From: CG1-02-33-12 sp964403775
GTDB lineage: Archaea > Nanobdellota > Nanobdellia > Woesearchaeales > CG1-02-33-12
Reading direction: 5' to 3'
NCBI GenBank assembly: GCA_964403775.1
Contig: CAYOHL010000010.1
Span: forward strand, 1 to 19,041
Length of the DNA stretch: 19,041 bases
In this document: positions 7,053-13,961 of the stretch, one piece after another
How positions within the stretch are numbered: position 1 is the first letter of the stretch
How the letters are laid out: each line of letters starts with the position of its first letter
Position numbers and translations under genes: made by a program
Notes under the pieces: generated by a model
The model's input: only the letters and a program-made list of their open reading frames with translations
What the model was told of the DNA's origin: nothing
The model's database searches: none

Positions 7053-8012
7053 ATGGAAAAAATAACAAAAATAAGCCCTGAGCTCAGGGCATTATTAGAA
7101 AAACAGCACTATTGCTTTAGCGGTGAGCACTCTGCTGTCAAAATCTGCACATGGACAAAGAAGTCATTATTGGATGAGGATGTCTGTTATAAGCAGAAGT
7201 TTTATGGCATTAGGTCTCATTTATGCTGCCAGATGACGCCTTCTGTGGGATTTTGCACAAACCAGTGCATCCATTGCTGGCGCGAGATGGATTATACTGC
7301 TGGAAGTAAGATGAATGACATTGTAGATGAGCCAGAAGAGATAATAAGAAAATCAATTTTATGCCAGAGAAAGCTTCTCAATGGTTTTTTTGGAAATGAA
7401 AAAGCAAATAGGAAAAAGCTTGATCAAGCGCAAGAGCCAATGCATTTTGCAATCTCACTTACAGGAGAGCCGGCAATTTATCCAAAACTTAATGAATTAA
7501 TAGCCAAGCTTCATAAACAGGGCAAGACAAGCTTTCTTGTTACAAATGGCCAGTTTCCTGATGTTCTTAAATCATTAAAGGAACTGCCTACGCAGCTTTA
7601 TGTTTCAGTTAGTGCAACAAATGAGCAGGATTTTAAGAAATTTAACAAGTCATGCTTTAAGGACGGATGGCAGCGTTTAAATAAAACACTTGAATTACTG
7701 CCTGAATTAAAAACAAGAACAGTAATAAGGATAACCTTAATTAAGGGAATAAACATGAATAATGAAAAAGCTTATGCTGGCTTAATAAAAAAAGCAGGCC
7801 CAATGTTCGTTGAGCTAAAGGCATACATGTTTGTTGGCTCATCAAGGAAAAGGTTGCTTGAAAGCAATATGCCGTTGCATGAAGATGTAAAGGAGTTTGC
7901 GGAAAAGATTGCAGGGCTTTCAGGCTATAAACTAATTGATGAGAAAAAAGAGAGCAGGGTTGTGCTGCTGGCCAAAAAAGACTACAAAGATAGGGTTATG
8001 AAGTTTGATTAG
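7053..8012 (+). CDS. taw1: tRNA 4-demethylwyosine synthase (TYW1/Taw1), radical SAM
   Basis: Taw1 converts N1-methylguanosine at position 37 of tRNA-Phe plus pyruvate into 4-demethylwyosine, the tricyclic precursor of wyosine bases. The 319-residue protein has the radical-SAM motif C68-x3-C72-x2-C75 (CTNQCIHCWR) and three further N-terminal Cys (C21, C32, C45) matching the second 4Fe-4S cluster of archaeal Taw1. SLTGEPAIYPKL is the SAM-binding GEP region, and FVELKAYMFVGSSRKRL is a conserved C-terminal family segment. Length agrees with archaeal Taw1. The start at 7053 is set by the TATA spacing. Its presence predicts wyosine-type modification in this organism; no Trm5 or Taw2 is in view. Confidence 0.93.
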   Translation: MEKITKISPELRALLEKQHYCFSGEHSAVKICTWTKKSLLDEDVCYKQKFYGIRSHLCCQMTPSVGFCTNQCIHCWREMDYTAGSKMNDIVDEPEEIIRKSILCQRKLLNGFFGNEKANRKKLDQAQEPMHFAISLTGEPAIYPKLNELIAKLHKQGKTSFLVTNGQFPDVLKSLKELPTQLYVSVSATNEQDFKKFNKSCFKDGWQRLNKTLELLPELKTRTVIRITLIKGINMNNEKAYAGLIKKAGPMFVELKAYMFVGSSRKRLLESNMPLHEDVKEFAEKIAGLSGYKLIDEKKESRVVLLAKKDYKDRVMKFD

Positions 8013-8035
8013 ATTAAGCTAAATTTTTAGCAATC

Positions 8036-8046
8036 TTTTTATATTT
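8036..8046 (+). promoter_or_regulatory. TATA box of the small membrane protein gene
   Basis: TTTTTATATTT is centred about 25 nt before the ATG at 8066, with no Shine-Dalgarno sequence. This fits leaderless transcription from a site just after the end of taw1. Confidence 0.55.
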
Positions 8047-8065
8047 GTAAGGTTTTGATTTGACT

Positions 8066-8341
8066 ATGAACAATAAATTAGTCCTTCCGCTGATAATTCT
8101 TACACTGATAGGACTGTATTTTATTGGGGATAATATCACTGGCTATGTTGTATCAAAAAGCTGCTGCTATGCTGATGACTGCGAGCCAGAGAACATATGT
8201 GATTCTGCAGAACAGCATCAGAAATATTCAGCAAGCCTTAACATAGCCAACTACACTATTTATATTGGCGAGATATTGGTTCTTGCCTCAATCTTAATTT
8301 ATATAGCTATATATTTGCATAACAAAAAACTATTGAAATAA
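8066..8341 (+). CDS. Small membrane protein with two transmembrane segments and an external Cys-rich loop
   Basis: The protein has 91 residues. An N-terminal hydrophobic segment (about 6-20) ends in GDNITGYVV, a form I associate with signal-anchor regions of extracytoplasmic proteins in Woesearchaeota-like archaea. A short loop follows with four Cys (CCYADDCEPENIC), probably outside and possibly disulfide- or metal-bonded. A second hydrophobic helix (about 66-84) ends in a basic tail (HNKKLLK), which would be cytoplasmic. No family is recognised. The in-frame TTG at 8060 is less likely because the TATA box sets transcription to begin near 8066. Confidence 0.65.
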   Translation: MNNKLVLPLIILTLIGLYFIGDNITGYVVSKSCCYADDCEPENICDSAEQHQKYSASLNIANYTIYIGEILVLASILIYIAIYLHNKKLLK

Positions 8342-8399
8342 ACCCGCTTTAATTTAATGATTTTTAAAATTTGAATTAGAAACATTTAAATAGTTGGAT

Positions 8400-8436
8400 T
8401 CCTGAAATTTATATAATATTTTGCTTCAATTCAGGA
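8400..8436. promoter_or_regulatory. Inverted repeat flanking a TATA box upstream of the PIP-box protein gene
   Basis: TCCTGAA (8400-8406) and TTCAGGA (8430-8436) are perfect 7-bp inverted arms on either side of a TATA-like ATTTATATAATAT (8407-8419). Both arms would lie upstream of or at the transcription start (about 8440), so an operator is more plausible than an RNA hairpin. A further hairpin CCTTT/AAAGG (8456-8477) could partly cover the Shine-Dalgarno sequence. Regulation is inferred only. Confidence 0.35.
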
Positions 8437-8484
8437 TTGGGGGTTTGCTATTAGGCCTTTTCCAGGCTGTTAAAGGGGTGCTTT

Positions 8485-9282
8485 ATGAATCCGGAAAAAG
8501 AGATAGTCAATCTTTGGCTTAATAAGAAAGGTTTCTTTACTATCAATGATATCAATGCTGGCAAAAACAAGGTTATTGACCTAATAGCAATAAAACTTGC
8601 AAACGGAAAGCTTGAGAGAGTAGAGCATATTGAGGTTAACTGCTCTATAAGCTCAACTATTGTTGACAAGGATATAGATGAATATGTAAAAAAATTTGAA
8701 GACAAGACAGTTATCAAAAAAGTAAAGCAGGTTATAAGGGATTTTGTCGGAACAGATTTCAACTATGAGAAAACACTTGTGCTCACATCAAGCAAAAAAA
8801 TTGAGCTAAGAGGAATCAGCATCAAAAAATTTGAGGATATACTTTATGATGTTATAGACGGTATTGACAAGCAGAACTACAGGAACACAACAGTAAGGGC
8901 AATACAGCTTATTAAATACTTATTAATAGCTAATCCAGATAATCTTGCAGAGCTGCTGAAAAAAGAAACAGGCAACAAGGTCTTGAACCAAGGCACAAGA
9001 GAGGTGTTCATAAGAAATCTGTTAAAGCAGGATGATGTTAAAAGAATACTGGAAAAAGAATCAAATGAAAAAATTATAGTTGATATTGTAAAGGAATCGT
9101 CATTAAAAAGACCGGAAAGGCTTGCAAAGGCACTTGAGCAGGATATACTTACAAACAGGACCAGGAAAAGATTTTTAAAATCATTTTTAGAGCAGGAGAA
9201 AATAGCCAAAGTAAGCAAAACTATCCTAAAGCCAAAGAAACAAAAGCCGTTGCAGTATTTTTTCAAGAAGAAAAAACAATAA
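8485..9282 (+). CDS. PD-(D/E)XK nuclease-like protein with a C-terminal PCNA-interacting (PIP) box
   Basis: The protein has 265 residues. The N-terminal ~60 show the layout of Hjc/Mrr-type PD-(D/E)XK nucleases: a first helix with Glu (E4/E6), KKGFF, then VIDLIAI (D32) and HIEVNCS (E50). The usual Lys of ExK is Asn (N52), so activity is uncertain. The middle and C-terminal parts are helical, with two similar segments (REVFIRNLLKQ, 172-182; RKRFLKSFLEQ, 227-237). Residues 253-260 read QKPLQYFF, an exact Q-x-x-L-x-x-F-F PIP box, followed by KKKKQ at the extreme C-terminus, where PCNA-binding motifs usually lie. I infer a PCNA-docked DNA-processing protein. Start supported by GGGGTG (8475-8480). 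Confidence 0.7.
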   Translation: MNPEKEIVNLWLNKKGFFTINDINAGKNKVIDLIAIKLANGKLERVEHIEVNCSISSTIVDKDIDEYVKKFEDKTVIKKVKQVIRDFVGTDFNYEKTLVLTSSKKIELRGISIKKFEDILYDVIDGIDKQNYRNTTVRAIQLIKYLLIANPDNLAELLKKETGNKVLNQGTREVFIRNLLKQDDVKRILEKESNEKIIVDIVKESSLKRPERLAKALEQDILTNRTRKRFLKSFLEQEKIAKVSKTILKPKKQKPLQYFFKKKKQ

Positions 9283-9337
9283 AGCAAAGGTTTAATAAGT
9301 ATCTATTTTTAACTATTTAAAAAAAATAGGTGGTATA

Positions 9338-10580
9338 ATGGATGCACTTTTTTATCTGACCTCNNNNNNNNNNNNNNNNNNNNNNNNNNNNNNNNNNNNN
9401 NNNNNNNNNNNNNNNNNNNNNNNNNNNNNNNNNNNNNNNNNNNNNNNNNNNNNNNNNNNNNNNTTCAGAAAAGGCCAAGATACCAAATATACTTTTACTG
9501 ATTTTAGTGGGCATAGTTATTGGCCACATCAGGTATTATGGAAAACAATTAATTGAGTTCTCGCCAATATTCCTGACTTGCGTGGGGGTTCTTGCCTTGG
9601 TTATGATTGTATTTGATGCAAGCTCCAGGTTCAAGTTAAGGGAGTTTGACACTTTCTCTTTCAGGGCATTAAAGCTGGCAGGAATATTCCTGCTGCTGAA
9701 CCTTATATTTTTAACCTTGTCTGTAAGCCTTATTTTTAATATTCGCAATATATTCCTGACAATGATGTTTGCTGCTTTGATGTCTGGAACAGCGCCAGAC
9801 ATTGTTCTTACAATGCTTAAAAATACAAAGAACCGGGTTATAGAACTGCTTAAAATAGAGTCTATAATAAATACACCCCTGATTGTTCTAATACCCTTTA
9901 TAATCCTTGATCTCTTAAGGGAAAGCGGTAAGGGATTATTTTTCTCAAAATTTCTGGAGTCTGCAGGCCCTTTTTTGCAGCAGTTTGTCACAGGCATTGG
10001 TGCCGGCATTCTGGTGGGCATAGTTGTCTTTAAGATAATGAGGACAAGGTATTCAGAGAATCTGTCCCCCCTTGCTTTAATCACTGCTGCGCTTATAACT
10101 TATATTCTTGCAGAGAATCTTAAGGGCAATGGGGTTCTTGCAGTGACCACCCTTGGATTATTTTTTGGTAATGTCTATGTTAGGGAAAGGGAAACACTGC
10201 ATGAATTTTCTTACATGTTTGCAAACTCGCTTGAAATAGTTGTATTTATTCTGGTTGGCATGATCATATACTTTCCGTTAGATACTGGATTTATTTTAAA
10301 GTCAGCCCTCTTATTTGCATTGTACTTGATAATAAGGTATATGTCAATCCAGATTTGTTTTTCACAACTGAACTATTCCTTTAAAGAAAAGCTTTTTATG
10401 ACATTAAATGTATCAAAGGGGATTGCTGTTGCAGTTGTTGTATTTATCCTAGCTACTTATGATATACCGGAGATTGGGCCAATACTGAATATTGTAGTTG
10501 CATTTATTGTTTACAGCATAATACTTTCTACAGTAGTTATAAAACTTTCAAGACATTTCCTAGAGGCAGAAACACAATGA
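9338..10580 (+). CDS. CPA-family cation/proton antiporter, interrupted by an assembly gap
   Basis: The start ATG (9338) follows AGGTGGT (9328-9334) and encodes MDALFYLT, the opening of a first helix. After the gap the reading frame resumes at 9465 in a different phase as SEKAKIPNILLLILVGIVIG, a typical CPA segment. That frame then runs 371 codons to 10580 through about eleven hydrophobic helices. The break is explained by an arbitrary 100-N spacer, not by mutation. SGTAPDIVLTML corresponds to the TDP-type motif of the ion pathway. IESIINTPLIV corresponds to the ES-x-x-ND motif of NhaP-like proteins, but Thr replaces the Asp. ATPase or channel functions are unlikely, and ion specificity is unknown. 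Its stop overlaps the next ATG (ATGA). Confidence 0.8.
9364..9463. other. Scaffold gap (100 Ns)
   Basis: Exactly 100 unspecified bases lie inside the first transmembrane region of the antiporter. The frames on the two sides do not match, so the true gap length differs from 100. From the usual spacing between the first helix and the KIPxxLLL segment I expect only a few tens of codons. Confidence 0.98.
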
Positions 10581-11356
10581 TTAGGCTTGGTCCTGCTGGC
10601 TCTCCTCTGAAAAGCACCCTGGATGGCCTTAATTATGTAAAAAAAATCGGCCTAAATGCGCTGGAGGTCGAGTTCACCTATGGCGTTAGGATGAAAAATG
10701 AGCTTGCAAGAAAAATCGGAGAGCTTGCGGAAAAACTTGATATCAGCCTTAGTGTTCATGCGCCATACTACATAAACCTGGCATCTTCTGACAAGCAAAA
10801 AATTGAGGCATCAAAAAAGCGCATTCTAGACAGCTGTGAGCGTGCTCATTACCTTAAGGCAAGCAATGTTGTTTTTCATGCAGGTTTTTATGGCAGGCTT
10901 TCTGATAAGGAATGCTATGAAATAATAAAGAAAGGGATTGTTGAGATGCAGGATATAATAAATGAAAACAAATGGAAAACAGGGCTTGCACCAGAGACAA
11001 CAGGAAAAAAATCCCAGTTTGGCTCTTTAACTGAGATTTTAAAGCTTAGGGATGAGATTAAATGCAGCATTTGTGTTGATTTTGCACATCTGCACGCAAG
11101 AAATGGCTCTATAAACTATGCATTTATTTTTAGCCAGCTGGCTAACTTAAAGCATATACATTCTCACTTTTCAGGGATTGAATTCAGTGATAAGGGAGAA
11201 AGAAGGCACCTTGTAATGCAAAAATCAGATTTTATGCCCCTGGCAGGGGAAATATTAAAAAGAAATACAGATATTACAATAATAAGCGAGAGCCCGATAA
11301 CATGGAAGGACTCATTAAAGATGAAGGAAATTATAGAAAAATTAAGATCAAATTAA
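10577..11356 (+). CDS. nfo: Endonuclease IV homologue (AP endonuclease family 2 TIM barrel)
   Basis: Endonuclease IV cleaves DNA at abasic sites using a Zn cluster in a TIM barrel. The 259-residue protein retains ligand positions H61 (HAPYYINLAS), H101 (HAGF), E140 (APETTGK), D168 and H171 (CVDFAHLHAR), H195 (HIHSHFSG), H211 and E238 (ISESP). Where E. coli Nfo has Asp in DRH, this protein has Arg (RRH, 209-211), so one ligand position looks altered; I believe this resembles an archaeal subclade, from memory. The gene overlaps the antiporter by ATGA, so the two are probably co-transcribed without an obvious functional link. It is convergent with fabH, overlapping it by four bases at the 3' ends. 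Confidence 0.82.
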   Translation: MIRLGPAGSPLKSTLDGLNYVKKIGLNALEVEFTYGVRMKNELARKIGELAEKLDISLSVHAPYYINLASSDKQKIEASKKRILDSCERAHYLKASNVVFHAGFYGRLSDKECYEIIKKGIVEMQDIINENKWKTGLAPETTGKKSQFGSLTEILKLRDEIKCSICVDFAHLHARNGSINYAFIFSQLANLKHIHSHFSGIEFSDKGERRHLVMQKSDFMPLAGEILKRNTDITIISESPITWKDSLKMKEIIEKLRSN

Positions 11357-12366
11357 TGTTCAAAAACAAAAGCACCCTTTGTATAACCTCCGCAAACAGC
11401 AGTTATTAAAATTTTATCTCCTCTTTTAACCTTACCTTGTTTTATGCTTTTATCAAGAGTTATAATATTAGAAGCACCAGACACATTACCATCTTCTCCT
11501 ATTGTAATAAGGGTCTTTTTTATCGGCATATGCAGATATTTAGCAGTGCCATCTATTATCCTCTTGTTTGCTTGATGGGGGTCAAGCCAGTCAATGTCTT
11601 TTATCTCTAAATTGCTTCCCCTAAGTGCGATTTCAGCAGAGTCGACCATAGCATTAACAGCTTGTCTTAACACCTCTGGACCACCACCCATTTTGATGTA
11701 CTCCTTTCCAACATACTCTTTTTCAGCATTTGTTAAAATATCTTTTACATCTACACCTATATTTTTTAACTTAATATGTTCAGGAGAATATTTTCCACCA
11801 ATATAAGGTGTTCCTAATATGCCTTTTTTATCACTTCTTTGCAAGACAGCAGCGCCAGCACCATCCCCAAACAATACAGCTGTTTTTGGGTCATCATAAT
11901 CAATAACGCTTGATAATTTTTCACTTGCAACAACTAAGACATTATTATATCCCCCGCTTTTTATATAATGGTATGAACTAGCCACTGCATAGACAAAACC
12001 AGAGCATGCCTGGTTTATTGTAATAGCCGGTATATTGTTATTACCAATCAAATGCCCTACCTCAATAGCTGAATTGGGTATTAATTCCCATGGTGTAAAT
12101 GTATTGAGAATTATTAACTCAATATCAGTTGCTTTCAAATTAGCGTCCTTTAATGCCATTTCAGCGGCTTTGGCACCCATTTCTTCTGTTGTTTCATCTT
12201 CATCAGCATAGTGCCTTTGTTTAATGCCTGTTACTCTAACCACCCATTCAGAAAAATCCTTAGATTTACTATAATCATAATTCTTAACCATTTTTTCTAA
12301 ATCATTGTTAGTAACAATATTTTTAGGAAGATAAGAACCAGTTCCAGCAATTATTATATTATCCAT
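11353..12366 (-). CDS. fabH: 3-oxoacyl-ACP synthase III
   Basis: FabH condenses acetyl- or acyl-CoA with malonyl-ACP to start type II fatty acid synthesis. The 337-residue protein has the thiolase-fold catalytic triad C121 (NQACSGF), H264 (DPHQANKRI) and N294 (GNVSGAS), with FGDGAGA and the C-terminal GGYTKGA glycine-rich segments. DPHQANKRI favours FabH over archaeal HMG-CoA synthase. It is full-length and intact. Its ATG is 21 nt from a palindromic TATA box shared with the divergent fabF remnant, so the mRNA is probably leaderless. Type II fatty acid synthesis is unusual in Archaea, so bacterial origin is likely. Since FabF here is gutted, FabH may act in another acyl or polyketide-like step. 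Confidence 0.87.
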   Translation of the reverse strand: MDNIIIAGTGSYLPKNIVTNNDLEKMVKNYDYSKSKDFSEWVVRVTGIKQRHYADEDETTEEMGAKAAEMALKDANLKATDIELIILNTFTPWELIPNSAIEVGHLIGNNNIPAITINQACSGFVYAVASSYHYIKSGGYNNVLVVASEKLSSVIDYDDPKTAVLFGDGAGAAVLQRSDKKGILGTPYIGGKYSPEHIKLKNIGVDVKDILTNAEKEYVGKEYIKMGGGPEVLRQAVNAMVDSAEIALRGSNLEIKDIDWLDPHQANKRIIDGTAKYLHMPIKKTLITIGEDGNVSGASNIITLDKSIKQGKVKRGDKILITAVCGGYTKGAFVFEH

Positions 12367-12387
12367 AAACTTTAAAACTAGGAAACC

Positions 12388-12398
12388 TTTAAATATTT
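12388..12398. promoter_or_regulatory. Shared bidirectional TATA box between fabH and the fabF remnant
   Basis: TTTAAATATTT is nearly symmetrical and reads as a TATA box on both strands. It lies 21 nt from the fabH ATG on one side (12367-12387) and 21 nt from the fabF-like ATG on the other (12399-12419). Both genes would then be leaderless and driven by one TBP site. No Shine-Dalgarno sequence is visible for either gene. Confidence 0.6.
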
Positions 12399-12419
12399 TC
12401 TGCTGTTAAAAAATGAGCA

Positions 12420-12740
12420 ATGGAAAGAAGAGTGGTTGTAACAGGTTTGGGTGTAATTTCCCCTTTGGGTAATGATATAAACATGCTTTGGAAGAATCTT
12501 GTTAATGGTATTTCTGGTGTAGACAAAATAACAAAGTTTGATAGTTCTGATTTTGAGGTTAAGATTGCAGCAGAAGTAAAAGAATTTGATCCAGGAAAGT
12601 ATAAAATAAGCCAAAAAGAAGTAAAGGACCTTGATTATGTACCAAATGAATCGAGAGAAAAAGATGTTAATATTGCAATGTCTAATTCTTTTGGCTTTGG
12701 TGGCCACAATGCGGTTTTAGTTTTCAAAAGGTATAAATAA
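12420..12740 (+). pseudogene. FabF (3-oxoacyl-ACP synthase II) remnant with in-frame internal deletion
   Basis: The 106-codon ORF is two ends of FabF joined directly. Residues 1-~67 (RVVVTGLGVISPLGND, then KISQKEVK) match the FabF N-terminus. Residues ~70-106 (DLDYVPNESRE, then SNSFGFGGHNAVLVFK) match the last ~35 residues of a ~410-residue enzyme. About 300 residues are missing, including the catalytic Cys and both active-site His, so it cannot be a condensing enzyme. The reading frame is kept across the junction near 12615-12632. Either a clean deletion occurred in the genome or the assembly collapsed. The ends that survive carry the shared TATA box upstream and the PIN gene's TATA box in the last codons. 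Confidence 0.85.
12732..12740 (+). promoter_or_regulatory. TATA box of the PIN-rpoE operon
   Basis: TATAAATAA lies about 27 nt before the ATG at 12763 and is formed by the last codons and stop of the fabF remnant. No Shine-Dalgarno sequence precedes the ATG, which fits a leaderless start for the informational operon. Confidence 0.6.
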
Positions 12741-12762
12741 TAAAACATCAATTTAACAAGAC

Positions 12763-13164
12763 ATGAAAAAAATAATCCTTGACACAAATTTTTTAGTAAG
12801 TGCAGCCAGATTTAAGGTAGACATATTTTTAGAGCTTCAAAGAATATGCGACTTTAAATATGCAACTTATATAGTTGATAGCACAATAGATGAGCTGGAA
12901 AAACTAGCTGAAACAGGAAAGCCAAAGGACAGGGCAGCAGCAAAGATATCCCTTGATTTAGTCAAAAGGAAAAAGATTAAAATCATAAAAACACCTATTA
13001 AAAACAAAAGAGTTAAAAACGTTGACTTTTTAATCTTAAACCTGATTAAGAAAGGAAAATTTATAGTTGCAACACAGGATAAGGCGCTTAAAAGGGATAT
13101 AAGGAAAAAAGGCGTCCCTATTATTGTTTTGAGACAAAAAAAGTATTTCAAATTGATTGTTTAA
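12763..13164 (+). CDS. Fcf1-like PIN-domain ribonuclease (probable rRNA processing)
   Basis: The 133-residue single PIN domain has the acidic active-site set D7 (LDTNF), E44 (DELEKL), D88 (VDFLI) and D106 (TQDKALKRDI), as in archaeal Fcf1/Utp24-like proteins and VapC toxins. In many archaea this gene sits directly before rpoE (Rpb7) and the S24e/S27ae genes, exactly as here, which argues for a housekeeping rRNA-maturation role over a toxin. No antitoxin gene is adjacent. The C-terminus is very basic, suiting RNA binding. It is followed 16 nt later by rpoE and is probably the first gene of that operon. Confidence 0.82.
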   Translation: MKKIILDTNFLVSAARFKVDIFLELQRICDFKYATYIVDSTIDELEKLAETGKPKDRAAAKISLDLVKRKKIKIIKTPIKNKRVKNVDFLILNLIKKGKFIVATQDKALKRDIRKKGVPIIVLRQKKYFKLIV

Positions 13165-13180
13165 TGGAAAGAAGGTCAAA

Positions 13181-13750
13181 ATGTTCTATAAAATGCAATT
13201 AAAGGACCATATAAGGGTTCCGCCCCATCTTTTTAGGCTTAATCTAGAGCAAGCAATGCTTGAAAGAATCAAAAAAAAGTATGAGGGCTATATTTCAAAG
13301 GAGCTGGGCATTGTAATAGATGTATCTGGGCTGAATAATATTGGTGAGGGAATTATTATTCCTGGAGACGGAGCATCATACTATGAAACAGAGTTTGAGA
13401 TAATAACATTCAAGCCAGAGATGCAGGAGGTTGTTCTTGGAAGGATAAAGGATATTGCAGACTTTGGCGCTTTTATAAGCATTGGCCCAATAGAGGGCAT
13501 GATCCATATTTCCCAAACAATGAATGATTTTGTTTCATTCAATAAGGAAAAGACACTTGCTGGAAAGGAATCAAGGAGGGTTTTGAAAATAGGCGATAAG
13601 TGCAGGGCAAGGATAATCGCAACAAGCTATAAAGACACTACAAACCCAAAGCTCGGCCTGACGATGAGGCAGACAGGCCTTGGCAAGCTGGAATGGATAG
13701 AAGAAAAGTACGAGCAGAAAGCAGATAAAGAAACTGAAAAAAAAACCTAA
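13181..13750 (+). CDS. rpoE: DNA-directed RNA polymerase subunit E' (Rpb7)
   Basis: Rpb7/RpoE with Rpb4 forms the polymerase stalk, which binds nascent RNA and aids promoter opening and termination. The 189-residue protein starts MFYKMQLKDHIRVPP, typical for archaeal Rpb7. The N-terminal RNP-like domain (1-~80) includes DVSGLNNIGEGIIIPGDG. The S1/OB domain (~83-165) includes VVLGRIKDIADFGAFISIG and EGMIHISQ. I choose the ATG at 13181 because GAAGG precedes it closely; an in-frame TTG at 13157 would overlap the PIN gene. The last ~15 residues form a charged K/E tail. It is followed by Spt4, the usual archaeal rpoE'-rpoE'' pair. Confidence 0.94.
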   Translation: MFYKMQLKDHIRVPPHLFRLNLEQAMLERIKKKYEGYISKELGIVIDVSGLNNIGEGIIIPGDGASYYETEFEIITFKPEMQEVVLGRIKDIADFGAFISIGPIEGMIHISQTMNDFVSFNKEKTLAGKESRRVLKIGDKCRARIIATSYKDTTNPKLGLTMRQTGLGKLEWIEEKYEQKADKETEKKT

Positions 13751-13771
13751 AAAGAAATCAAGGAAATAAAA

Positions 13772-13957
13772 ATGCCTAGGAAAGTTTGTAAAAAATGCAG
13801 GATTTTTGTGAAAGGAGACAGCTGCCCTATATGCAGGAATAATCAGTTTACCACAAACTGGCAGGGCAGAATAAACATAGTTGATGCTGACAAGTCAATG
13901 ATTGCTGAAAAGGTGGGAATCAAGGTAAAGGGGGAGTATGTTATCAAGGTAAGGTGA
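13772..13957 (+). CDS. spt4: Transcription elongation factor Spt4 (RpoE'')
   Basis: The 61-residue protein has a zinc ribbon with C6-x2-C9 (VCKKC) and C18-x2-C21 (CPIC). The rest matches archaeal Spt4, including GRINIVDADKS and IAEKVGIKVKGEYVIKVR. Spt4 dimerises with the Spt5/NusG NGN domain and keeps elongating polymerase closed on DNA. Length is normal. AAGGA before the ATG supports the start. It lies 21 nt after rpoE, and its stop overlaps the Shine-Dalgarno sequence of the S24e gene, so the operon is tightly coupled. Confidence 0.93.
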   Translation: MPRKVCKKCRIFVKGDSCPICRNNQFTTNWQGRINIVDADKSMIAEKVGIKVKGEYVIKVR

Positions 13958-13961
13958 TTCT

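Noticed and set aside
9317..9556. ORFs reading through the N run on both strands
   Set aside because: Their continuity is produced by unknown bases. The antiporter frame on the right of the gap is different.
11353..12366. Archaeal HMG-CoA synthase (mevalonate pathway) instead of FabH
   Set aside because: The DPHQANKRI and GNVSGAS motifs, and the neighbouring FabF remnant, point to 3-oxoacyl-ACP synthase III.
12763..13164. VapC-type toxin of a toxin-antitoxin pair
   Set aside because: No antitoxin gene is adjacent, and the position immediately before rpoE is the conserved place of the Fcf1-like PIN gene in archaea.
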